NCBI RefSeq assembly: GCF_900103825.1
Contig: NZ_FNIF01000017.1
Location: forward strand, 1 to 64,000
DNA from: Paenibacillus sp. yr247
Lineage (GTDB): Bacteria; Bacillota; Bacilli; Paenibacillales; NBRC-103111
Direction of reading: 5' to 3'
DNA: 64,000 bases
This document shows, one piece after another, positions 28,476 to 35,639 of the stretch. The notes beneath the pieces were generated by a model. That model did not search any database, was not told the DNA's origin, and saw nothing but the letters and a program-made list of their open reading frames with translations. The translations under genes were made by a program, and so were the position numbers. Position 1 is the stretch's first letter, and each line of letters starts with the position of its first letter.

Positions 28476-29168
28476 CTATTTGCTTGATGAAGTTTTTGCT
28501 CTTTCAATATGTTCATTCCTAATAAGGGGATCTACTATATTAGCCTTTTGAATTATTTCATATATTCGGATGATTGCATCCTCGTTAAGTTTTGGTTCAG
28601 GGGATTCCGCTTTAAATCTTAAAAGTTTCCTTTGGATAAACTCGGTTAACTCCACATCGTAAACAATTAAATCGTTGGAATGAATTTTTCTAAGTTCAGG
28701 ATCTACACTGAATCTGCAACGCATCGTAAAAGAAATCATCGATATATATGTTAATGTTTTAAATTCATGTAATATGTATTCCAAAGCTTTTATGTGAACG
28801 TAATTTTGAAAAAACGGGTTATACATTTTGAATCTATTACTTACCGACCAGTACTTATCATTTTTGTTTCCTTTAATTTCACCGTTATAGTTTTTAGTTT
28901 CGATAACAAATAAACCAAAAGGAGTAATGACTAAATGATCGACCTGTGAATATCCCGTTTTAGATTTAGAATTTACTATTAAAATATCACTCAGATATTT
29001 GCAATCTTTGGGAAGTTGGTCTAGTTGAATGTTAATTTTGTGTTCACCCAATTCGCCTATTCGCGTAGGTTCAATCTTCCTATTTGGTTTTACACTTTGT
29101 TTTTTTGTGTTTTTCTTAGCTTCTTTTTTTGAAGATGTTCTAAATAAATCTAGTATTTTTTTAAACAT
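28476..29168 (-). CDS. NERD-domain protein (nuclease-related)
   Basis: 230 residues. A basic N-terminus (KKEAKKNTKKQSVK) is followed by a NERD domain: IGELGEHKI, then YSQVDHLVITPFGLFVIETKNYNGEI, whose D and E-x-K match the catalytic pattern of the related Holliday-resolvase-type nucleases. The C-terminal 80 residues are helical. NERD proteins occur often in mobile and defence regions, and their targets are mostly unknown. It is followed upstream by two small membrane-protein genes on the same strand. Confidence 0.82.
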   Translation of the reverse strand: MFKKILDLFRTSSKKEAKKNTKKQSVKPNRKIEPTRIGELGEHKINIQLDQLPKDCKYLSDILIVNSKSKTGYSQVDHLVITPFGLFVIETKNYNGEIKGNKNDKYWSVSNRFKMYNPFFQNYVHIKALEYILHEFKTLTYISMISFTMRCRFSVDPELRKIHSNDLIVYDVELTEFIQRKLLRFKAESPEPKLNEDAIIRIYEIIQKANIVDPLIRNEHIERAKTSSSK

Positions 29169-29231
29169 GTATATACCCTCTCTTCATGATGCTTCTGATT
29201 TTAATATTAGCTGGTTGCAAATCTACATTTT

Positions 29232-29630
29232 CTATGTACTAATCATTTTCTGATGGTCATAACAATACACTTGTCCTGCAAATTTATTTTGGCGTTCCAA
29301 ACAGTAATCCCTAACTTTTTCACTGACCTTTTTGCCACATTCGGCACAAGCAAACGATTCTGAAGTCTCTTCAACATTTATATTGGTATATTTTACTTTA
29401 TTAGCACTTACCATTTTATCCTTCACAATAACATAACTAATCCGAATCAAAAGCAATACTACGACTATGACAAAAGCAATATTTAAATCTGATTCATCGA
29501 CCTTTAATCCATTTTCTCCAGTGACTTGAAATACAAAATGTTCGATTACATAAATAAATATTTTGAACATAACAATCAATCCCAAAGCACTAAATAAAAA
29601 TGTTGAAATTGTAAGTTTCTTACGTTTCAT
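29232..29630 (-). CDS. Membrane protein with a C-terminal Cys4-type ribbon
   Basis: About 132 residues starting at ATG 29630. It has two membrane spans (LTISTFLFSALGLIVMFKIF and LNIAFVIVVVLLLIRISYVI) and a cytoplasmic tail with CAECGKKVSEKVRDYC followed by GQVYCYDHQ. This tail resembles zinc-ribbon tails found at the end of NERD or restriction-type proteins in Bacilli. Together with the neighbouring NERD gene it may be a membrane-anchored effector set. Function unknown. Confidence 0.6.
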   Translation of the reverse strand: MKRKKLTISTFLFSALGLIVMFKIFIYVIEHFVFQVTGENGLKVDESDLNIAFVIVVVLLLIRISYVIVKDKMVSANKVKYTNINVEETSESFACAECGKKVSEKVRDYCLERQNKFAGQVYCYDHQKMIST

Positions 29631-29655
29631 GATGTCATCTCTTTTCTGTTTTGAT

Positions 29656-29886
29656 TTATAATATAATAAAGTCATGATCACCTGATCCATTAATACGTTC
29701 TATCTGATAGTAAGCCTTTTTATCAGCCCTTCTTTTCTTCGTCCATCTTGAACCAAATATTTCAGCGAGCAGAATGGAAGAGATAATAATTACGAAGAAC
29801 ATCCACCAAATTTGTTTTAAATCAGTGAAAAGAAAAATGATAGACCAGTAAGCAATTTGTCTTCCTTCTGCGTAATACGTTCTTGC
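29656..29886 (-). CDS. Small membrane protein
   Basis: 76 residues beginning at ATG 29886 with AAAGGTGG upstream. One clear hydrophobic span (IWWMFFVIIISSILLAEIF) is followed by a basic stretch (KKRRADKKAYYQ). It is the first of three consecutive minus-strand genes ending with the NERD gene. No family recognised. Confidence 0.5.
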   Translation of the reverse strand, partial: ARTYYAEGRQIAYWSIIFLFTDLKQIWWMFFVIIISSILLAEIFGSRWTKKRRADKKAYYQIERINGSGDHDFIIL

Positions 29887-30011
29887 CATTGTCTGTACCA
29901 CCTTTAATAAGAATTATTGTGACGAAAAGCTATTCTTTCCTAAAATAATACAATATTCGACAGTCACCCATAATTTTCCTTTTTATTCTAAATACCCCGA
30001 AACTAAGAAAA

Positions 30012-30031
30012 CCCCTTATTTGAATAAGGGG
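30012..30031 (-). terminator. Terminator
   Basis: CCCCTTATT and AATAAGGGG form a 9-bp stem with a 2-nt loop; on the minus strand TTTTCTTAG follows. It separates copy 4 of the DUF2357 gene from the small membrane protein genes. Confidence 0.6.
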
Positions 30032-30093
30032 CTAAACTAATTCTTATTGCCTACAGACCATGAGAAATAAATGAAAACATCTTATTTAGAAAG

Positions 30094-30296
30094 CTATTCC
30101 TAATCAATCCCCAAAACAGTACTACCCAAATCCAAATGCTCCCGATCCAGCGTTACTTTCACCTTACCCACTCGCCGTATCTCACGCCAATCTCTAAGCT
30201 CTTCTTCCGTCTCCAAACGCAGTTCAGAGACCTCCTTCGCCCTGTTAAGCATATAATCCGTCTTATACAAAATCCTATAAATTCCATGCCCCGCGG
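30094..30296 (-). pseudogene. DUF2357 3' fragment, copy 4
   Basis: About 200 bp that match the last 65 codons of the DUF2357 copies (minus-strand peptide with DREHLDLGSTVLGID). The match stops at CCCCGCGG, precisely at the gene position where copy 3 begins with CGCGGGAAC. Copies 3 and 4 therefore appear to be halves of one former gene. Confidence 0.75.
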
Positions 30297-30330
30297 TGAT
30301 GAATTATTAAAAAAACCATCTATTATATAT

Positions 30331-30360
30331 AAAAACCACCTGAATGCAGGTGGGTTTTTG
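30331..30360. terminator. Terminator hairpin
   Basis: AAAAACCACCTG and CAGGTGGGTTTTT flank a 4-nt loop, giving a strong bidirectional hairpin with T-runs on both strands. Confidence 0.7.
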
Positions 30361-30399
30361 TTTACGACTTCTATAATGCGCTCTTACAAATTCTTAGTG

Positions 30400-30645
30400 T
30401 TTATTAATAATAACCATGCGTTCCTTTTAGTCCCAACCTTTATTTGCGCCAAAGATTTCACTTACAAAGCGTGCTGGAACTATTGTCGTTCCATTTGTTA
30501 CCGTCGTGCCAAATCTAGACTTACCTCTTTATTATTAATAACAGCCATGGATGAATCGATTGTTAATTTAACTATTGTTTCTCCTTTTTCAGGCCGTAAT
30601 GCTTTGTGTAATTTTCATCCCAAGCTACCAGAGCTCTCAACACAC
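30400..30645 (-). pseudogene. Copper amine oxidase-like (stalk) domain remnant
   Basis: On the minus strand one frame reads KLTIDSSMAVINNKEVSLDL and, after a frameshift, another reads TTVTNGTTIVPARFVSEIFG. Together these match the N-terminal domain of copper amine oxidase-like proteins (INNKxVxLDxAPxxxNGxTxVPxRFV), common surface-protein modules in Paenibacillus. No start, signal peptide or C-terminal part remains. Confidence 0.65.
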
Positions 30646-30783
30646 TGAAAATTCGTCGCATAGGTACAAGAACAGTTGCATTCTACAATGAGATTCTTCA
30701 TTAGTTGAAAACTCCCATATGTTGGAATTCAACTTTAAAACTATCTGATTCCCATACTTAACAACAACACCCATGCTTTATAT

Positions 30784-31393
30784 TCAGTCCAAAATTAAAT
30801 TTAAGTAGTACCATTCTTTCTCTTGAAACCATTCGAACCCTACATCTTTTTTAAAGTGTAATGTTCTATCCCTACTAGTATCCTTCCATTTCCCAGCCCA
30901 ACTTGGAATAATAGGATTTTCATTTATATACAATGTTCCGTGGTTTATACTTACTGATTCAGCATGACCAGAGTGTTGACCATTCATATAGTATGGATTA
31001 TCAGTCAGACATAAAAAACGTTTTACTGAAAACTCTCATAATCAAAAAGACGTTCAATGTCTTTTAAAACATCGTACATATCCGTATCAGTTGCACGATT
31101 AGATAATTTTTTGAAACATTTTAGTTCACTGCCGCTTTAGTATCGTTGTAGTAACAAACAATATCTACATTCTTTTTTTGATATGAATGTTCTAGCTCTA
31201 TAGTAAAAACATCAGCTTTATCCAAACACAATAGCTCACCCAAATTGTTAATCAATGAAGCGTAATGTAATTGCATGGATGATTCTTTATTGACTTTAAT
31301 GCGCCCAAGAGAAAGCCTTGTAATAAAGATACTCCAAGCTAAATCAAGCACATAGTTTAAACGCTCTTTATGGTCAGTTGGTACATTTATCAT
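30784..31393 (-). pseudogene. PD-(D/E)XK-type nuclease gene, frameshifted
   Basis: Three frames form one protein. 31121-31393 starts well (ATG after TTAGGTGAG) and reads IELEHSYQKKNVDIVCYYND before stopping at DTKAAVN. One base is missing there; in the next frame the chain continues ELKCFKKLSNRATDTDMYDV to YESFQ, and a third frame (30784-31005) continues FLCLTDNPYY to the end. The D then E-L-K pattern is a PD-(D/E)XK active site, so the lesion falls inside the catalytic motif. The specific restriction family is not recognised. Confidence 0.65.
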
Positions 31394-31470
31394 TAGTCTC
31401 ACCTAACCTAATTTATTATTAATACCACAGTGTTATTATAACAAACTTCATATAAACCACATTGCTTATC

Positions 31471-31734
31471 TTAATGAATTTGGAATTTAGTCCTTTTTCT
31501 TTTTGGCAGTAGGCTGTATAGAATAAAAAAAAGTGTTACTTGGAAATCTCTATTAAATCTTTTCAATTTTGTAATCACATCTAATTGACTTGAATAAGTA
31601 ATCAACCTTAATATCACGTCTTCTGCATATACATCTGGGGTATCTTTTACAACAATAGTTTCTTCATTGTCTTTACGAAATTTCTTTAAAATCTCTTTAA
31701 CTTCCAATAAAACTAATATCACAACTTCATTCAA
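31471..31734 (-). CDS. Small hypothetical protein
   Basis: 87 residues, no family recognised. The N-terminus is hydrophobic (MNEVVILVLLEVKEIL), the C-terminus hydrophobic then basic (VTLFFILYSLLPKRKRTKF). It lies downstream of the ImmA gene on the same strand. The start is not supported by a strong ribosome site. Confidence 0.35.
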   Translation of the reverse strand: MNEVVILVLLEVKEILKKFRKDNEETIVVKDTPDVYAEDVILRLITYSSQLDVITKLKRFNRDFQVTLFFILYSLLPKRKRTKFQIH

Positions 31735-31779
31735 AGCGATATTTAAATAAATATTATTTAAAATTTTATTATTATTTTA

Positions 31780-32307
31780 TTAATCAAACTTACGAAGTTT
31801 TGCTAATCTAATCATTAATGCTTGTACACTTACTTGAAAAGTTTCTGCCATTTTTTTTATTTCTTTATCATCATTGTAATCGATGTAACCATGATGATTT
31901 TTTATATACTCTTCAATCATATCTTCTGGCATTAGCAAAGAAGCTGCAAAAGCATTTGCTTCCATTTCATCCATATTTGTACCTTGTGAAGAATCGGAAT
32001 CTCTAAAATTGTATCTTATAGAAGTATCTATATATGTTTCGTTTCCTTCATGTAACAAAAAATGCCCAATTTCATGAGCGATTGTAAATCTTTTTCGATT
32101 ATCAGCATGTTCTTTATTGACACCAATTATATACTCGCCCAATTCTTCGTTACGGATTAATATTCCTGACAGTTCTCCATCAAATGATTCATATTGAATA
32201 TGCACTTTTAATTCTTTTGCTATGCTTTCTAGATTAATTGGAGGTCTGACTATTCCAAATTCGCTCAAAATTTGTTCAGCACGTTTTTCAGCGGAACGGA
32301 CACTCAT
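31780..32307 (-). CDS. ImmA/IrrE-family metallopeptidase
   Basis: 175 residues with the zinc motif H78EIGH82 and the third ligand in MEANAFAASLLMP (E116). Proteins of this family cleave a partner XRE repressor upon a signal and so induce an integrative element or stress genes, as ImmA does for ImmR in ICEBs1. The gene overlaps the XRE repressor gene by 4 bp. The C-terminal tail (FQVSVQALMIRLAKLRKF) is typical. What is controlled here is unclear, since no integrase is left. Confidence 0.9.
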   Translation of the reverse strand: MSVRSAEKRAEQILSEFGIVRPPINLESIAKELKVHIQYESFDGELSGILIRNEELGEYIIGVNKEHADNRKRFTIAHEIGHFLLHEGNETYIDTSIRYNFRDSDSSQGTNMDEMEANAFAASLLMPEDMIEEYIKNHHGYIDYNDDKEIKKMAETFQVSVQALMIRLAKLRKFD

Positions 32308-32654
32308 TTTTCTCCCTCATTTCTTTTATAATTTGCATATACTTTTTTCGCAAAGTCAATTACTTCTGGCTCAACTTCATTTAATCTTTCTTCATTGCCT
32401 GGTAATTCAATATTGTTTAACAAAACGCTTTCATGTGGAAGCAATGAAAACACACTAACACCAAGTATGTCAGCAAAATTATACAAACCATCAATTTGTA
32501 TTTTTTGCTTTCCTCTTTCAATGTTTGTAATTGAGGTACGTGTCAAATCAACTAGTTTCCCTAGTTCTTCTTGCGTCCATTTTTTTACTTCTCTTGCTTC
32601 ACGAATTCTTTTGCCAATTTCCTCATAAATGACATCTTGTTTTACCATCGTCAT
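32304..32654 (-). CDS. XRE-family repressor
   Basis: 116 residues with an N-terminal HTH: IGKRIREAREVKKWTQEEL then LVDLTRTSITNIERGKQKIQ. The C-terminal half is acidic and carries FAKKVYANYKRNEGEK, probably the site contacted by ImmA. Two start codons (32654, 32648) share one ribosome site. Palindromic sites upstream (32672, 32707, 32894) are likely operators for it and for the divergent plus-strand gene. Confidence 0.85.
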   Translation of the reverse strand: MTMVKQDVIYEEIGKRIREAREVKKWTQEELGKLVDLTRTSITNIERGKQKIQIDGLYNFADILGVSVFSLLPHESVLLNNIELPGNEERLNEVEPEVIDFAKKVYANYKRNEGEK

Positions 32655-32671
32655 TCCCCATCCGTTTTCAT

Positions 32672-32725
32672 AATACTTACATAAAGTATTCCTAAATGTT
32701 TATTATGAGATACTTATAGTATCTC
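32672..32725. promoter_or_regulatory. Tandem palindromic operators of the XRE repressor
   Basis: Two 19-bp palindromes lie close together: AATACTTACATAAAGTATT (32672-32690) and GAGATACTTATAGTATCTC (32707-32725). They share the half-site ATACTT/AAGTAT. A weaker relative, GTAAAGTATTACTTAAC, lies at 32894-32910. They sit between the repressor and the divergent gene, where an autoregulating XRE protein would bind. Confidence 0.6.
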
Positions 32726-32938
32726 TATACCCAAGATTTTTGTCAATAATATAAACAAAAATAAAAGTAAAAGTCAAGTCTAATTGTGAACATCTTTTTT
32801 TAAAAAAAATGAACTAGATTACCTTAACAAAATGTATGATAAAACTTTACAATAATGTATTAACAACAATGTATCACCTTTAATGTTGAATATGTAAAGT
32901 ATTACTTAACATGAAAAAAATAAAATGTATACTTATAC

Positions 32939-32968
32939 TTGACACTACTTAGACATTAATGCTAGTAT
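32939..32968 (+). promoter_or_regulatory. Candidate promoter for the 56-aa gene
   Basis: TTGACA (32939-32944) and TAGTAT (32963-32968) with an 18-bp spacer, just after the third palindrome. Confidence 0.45.
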
Positions 32969-33018
32969 AAACTCGTAGCAACATATACTAGCCACTATGG
33001 AGAATGAGGTGAAACAAC

Positions 33019-33189
33019 ATGGCAAAGAATGGACCCACAGGTGGTGGTCGTCAAGGACAAGTGGCAAACCGCAGCCAATTCCAAGCTCCTAACGGAAATT
33101 GGACGAAACGTGACACTGAAACTGGTCGTATAATGGACCAAAAGACAAGTAGCCCTAACCCTTTCAAGGGGGTCAGAAAAGAGAAATAA
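33019..33189 (+). CDS. Small basic hypothetical protein (56 aa)
   Basis: ATG 33019 follows AGGTG. The 56 residues are polar and basic: a Gly-rich start (KNGPTGGGRQGQV), then NGNWTKRDTETGRIMDQKT and the end NPFKGVRKEK. The pattern W-x-K-R-D-x-x-T-G-R-x-M-D then F-K-G-V-R-K-E is familiar from small hypothetical proteins of Bacilli and phages, function unknown. It is divergent from the XRE/ImmA pair and may be under its control. Confidence 0.65.
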   Translation: MAKNGPTGGGRQGQVANRSQFQAPNGNWTKRDTETGRIMDQKTSSPNPFKGVRKEK

Positions 33190-33475
33190 AAAAAGAAGAC
33201 TTCTCAAAGTCTTCATCCGTGATGCACTCTCAACCAACACGCTTATCGTGGGTCTGTTTAATTACCAATATGGTTCAGTGGTTGCAACACTGACACTTGG
33301 CATTTCTACGAATACATATTCTTTATAATAGCTGACTAGCTCAATACACGCAATAATAAAGATATAAATATTAGAGACGTTGTGTAGCTATTAGATGTTG
33401 TAATTCAATGAATGGATATGGACAAGCCCATGATAAGTTACTAAACAAACACTAGAACTTGGAGGTACGACCACT
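33190..33475. other. Intergenic region with a hairpin
   Basis: GAAGACTT/AAGTCTTC (33195-33214) forms an 8-bp stem beside an A-run, so it works as a terminator mainly on the minus strand. No gene was seen in the rest. Confidence 0.35.
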
Positions 33476-34150
33476 ATGCCTAACATTACATTGCAAGACG
33501 TAATCATTTTCGTAAACGGTACTTCACGTTATAATAACAATTCTTTTGATACTGCGCTTGTTAAAACCACAATCAAAACTGATGAGCCAATTTTAGACGA
33601 GTATTATGTTCCAAGTGGTGTAACGGCAAGTCCTGCATTGCTTAATTTCCTTCGCTTACAGAACCTTGAAGTAACGCCATTCAAGGCAAGCACATTATTG
33701 GCTGGTACAGAGGACATTCAACAAGAAGCTCTTAATGGAAACCCTGCTGGTACACTAGAAGACGCTGCGAAACTCCTTCTATTGTCTGTATTAAAGAAAT
33801 CAACACTTACGCCTGTTACAGGTTCAACGAACTTATACGAACTAACTTATGAATATAAAATTTTCCCTCTCACTAACCAGGGATTGCCAAACACATACGA
33901 ATTGCAGATTCGTGTTCCTTTCGATGGGCTTGGTATGGTGAATGGTAGCCGAGTTGAGGTAACTGCGGTCTTACCACGATTCGCTGAAATTGATGCTGCA
34001 GTAACAAATGGTAGAGATACAAACAGTCAAGAAATTACTGAACTTATTTATGAACTGCCAAACGTTAATCGTAAAACTGTTACATTCGCCTATCAATTAG
34101 ACCCTCTCTTCACCATCCGTTATAACCATACGCAAGGTATTGAGGGTTAA
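33476..34150 (+). CDS. Unknown protein with beta-rich sequence
   Basis: 224 residues, start after CTTGGAGGT, so expression is convincing. No signal peptide or membrane span. The sequence has many beta-type stretches (NITLQDVIIFVNGTSRY, YELQIRVPFDGLGMVNGSRV, RKTVTFAYQLDPLFTIRYNH) and few cysteines. It resembles a structural or binding domain rather than an enzyme, and I do not recognise the family. It lies between the XRE/ImmA-linked gene and a DNA methyltransferase. Confidence 0.7.
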   Translation: MPNITLQDVIIFVNGTSRYNNNSFDTALVKTTIKTDEPILDEYYVPSGVTASPALLNFLRLQNLEVTPFKASTLLAGTEDIQQEALNGNPAGTLEDAAKLLLLSVLKKSTLTPVTGSTNLYELTYEYKIFPLTNQGLPNTYELQIRVPFDGLGMVNGSRVEVTAVLPRFAEIDAAVTNGRDTNSQEITELIYELPNVNRKTVTFAYQLDPLFTIRYNHTQGIEG

Positions 34151-34713
34151 CACACCTCCCCTCGCTGAAAAGTGGGGGATTTCTTTTAATGTATTATTGG
34201 GAGGTCTTTAGGACAGTAATAATGCAACACATCATAAACAAAATGAATTATCCAAGATACTGTATTTGCATTTGTTGGTGTTTACTTGGTATTCTATTTA
34301 CGCCAAAGATCAATAACTCTCAGACTGGTAATGGAACATTGATTTATCAAACCATGCAATCATTCAACAAAATTTTTTCACAAATAACCACTATACTATC
34401 AACCTCAATGCAATCCGATAAATCTACTTTTGGACTATGGGCAATTGGAAGCAATAAATATGGGAAAAGTAAATTGAAGATTTAAACATGCTCAATAAAC
34501 CTGATTCTCTTGGTATAAAATAATGGGGGCTATTTACCATTTTTTTAATTAACTGACGAAAGATAATATGGATAAGCCCTATTTCACAAATTGCGACATT
34601 TTTTTCTGGCCATTAAGCATCTCATGTGCTATAATTATTTTTGAATTGCAGCAGGAGATTCTTATTTTTTGCAGAATTTAGAACATATGTTCTTTTTTGA
34701 AAGGTTGAAAGTT
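34151..34713. other. Intergenic region before the methyltransferase
   Basis: Starts with a terminator-like hairpin (TCCCCT/GGGGGA at 34157-34179, followed by TTTCTTTT) for the gene to the left. A 98-codon frame at 34189-34485 lacks a proper ribosome site and looks accidental. The rest is AT-rich with the methyltransferase promoter. Confidence 0.4.
34157..34188 (+). terminator. Terminator after the 224-aa gene
   Basis: A six-bp GC-rich stem with an 11-nt loop is followed by TTTCTTTT, directly after the stop codon. Confidence 0.55.
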
Positions 34714-35601
34714 ATGTTAAAAGTAGCTTCTTTTTTTAGTGGTATAGGTGGATTTGATTTAGGGCTTGAACGAGCGGGCATGGAAGTTGTTTTTCAGTGT
34801 GAATGGAATGCCTTCTGTCAGAAAGTACTTCAAAAGCACTGGCCAAATGTTAAACTAATGGGTGATATAAATGACGTTACAATCGATGAAATCCCTGATG
34901 CTGAAGTCTGGTGTGGAGGATTCCCTTGCCAAGATGTATCTCTTGCCAATCAAGGAAAAAGAAAAGGACTTGAAGGAAACAGAAGTGGACATTTCTACAA
35001 ATACGCAGAACTCATCGATCAGCGAAGACCTGAATGGGTTATTGTCGAAAATGTTCCCGGACTCCTTAATAGTAACAACGGGAATGACTTCAGAGTCGTC
35101 ATCGAAACGCTGGCTCAACTCGGGTATGGTGTGGCATGGCGAGTACTGGATGCAAAATACTTTGGAACACCTCAACGACGTAGAAGAGTCTACATTGTCG
35201 CAAGTTATAGAAACGGACGCGCCGCTGAAGTACTTTTTGAACAAGGTCCAATTGCAATCGCTCCTAGACAGGGCCTCGGTCAGAGGGAAATCATTAGCGC
35301 CGGATCTGGAACGGGCCTTATCTCTTCAAATATCTACTCTATCCAGCATGCCGGAATTGGACGAAAAGCTTCAGCCGGACCCCAAGCAAAAGGGTATAGA
35401 AATGACGGAGAAACCTATACTCTTGACTCCAGAGGCAGCTCAGACGCTATCTGTAAGACGGATGCTCCCTTCGGAGTACGAAAAGCTACAGGGGTTTCCA
35501 GTGGGCTGGACGGAAATAGATTCAAAACACTAGGGAACGCGGTTGCAGTTCCAGTTATTGAATGGATTGGAAAAAGATTATTAGCGGTTGTAAACAAATA
35601 A
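34714..35601 (+). CDS. DNA (cytosine-5) methyltransferase
   Basis: Methylates carbon 5 of cytosine in DNA. About 295 residues, start at ATG 34714 after GAAAGG. Motif I is VASFFSGIGGFDLGLE, catalytic C72 lies in GGFPCQDVS, motif VI is WVIVENVPG, motif VIII is FGTPQRRRRVYIV, and motif X is RFKTLGNAVAVPVIEWIG. The target-recognition region is short and lacks the usual RLTPxECxxLQGFPxGW segment; that segment is present in the +1 frame of the same DNA. It lies convergent to a NotI-like nuclease and near a Vsr gene, so it is probably the protecting enzyme of a restriction-modification set. Confidence 0.9.
   Translation: MLKVASFFSGIGGFDLGLERAGMEVVFQCEWNAFCQKVLQKHWPNVKLMGDINDVTIDEIPDAEVWCGGFPCQDVSLANQGKRKGLEGNRSGHFYKYAELIDQRRPEWVIVENVPGLLNSNNGNDFRVVIETLAQLGYGVAWRVLDAKYFGTPQRRRRVYIVASYRNGRAAEVLFEQGPIAIAPRQGLGQREIISAGSGTGLISSNIYSIQHAGIGRKASAGPQAKGYRNDGETYTLDSRGSSDAICKTDAPFGVRKATGVSSGLDGNRFKTLGNAVAVPVIEWIGKRLLAVVNK
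34871..35533 (+). other. Second open frame (+1) inside the methyltransferase gene
   Basis: 220 codons, fully open, nested in the methyltransferase gene. Its end reads SVRRMLPSEYEKLQGFPVGW, which is the conserved segment before motif X in C5-methyltransferases and is not encoded by the main frame. The middle (GMVWHGEYWMQNTLEH, then LKYFLNKVQLQSLLDRA) also resembles sequences I know as separate database entries of phage methylase type. Its stop is 68 bp before that of the main gene. It may be a true overlapping gene, a frameshift product or a fossil of a former frame. Confidence 0.45.
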
Positions 35602-35639
35602 AGAAAGTCGGGCTGAGCCCGACTTTCTTTATTTGTTTA
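35591..35639. terminator. Shared terminator of convergent dcm-like and NotI-like genes
   Basis: Two perfect 24-bp arms (35591-35614 and 35616-35639) around a single central base, with GTCGGGCT at the core and T-rich outer parts. Both stop codons are built into it. Confidence 0.85.

Noticed and set aside
34189..34485. 98-codon plus-strand frame before the methyltransferase
   Set aside because: It starts inside a terminator tail, has no properly spaced ribosome site, and shows no recognisable domain.
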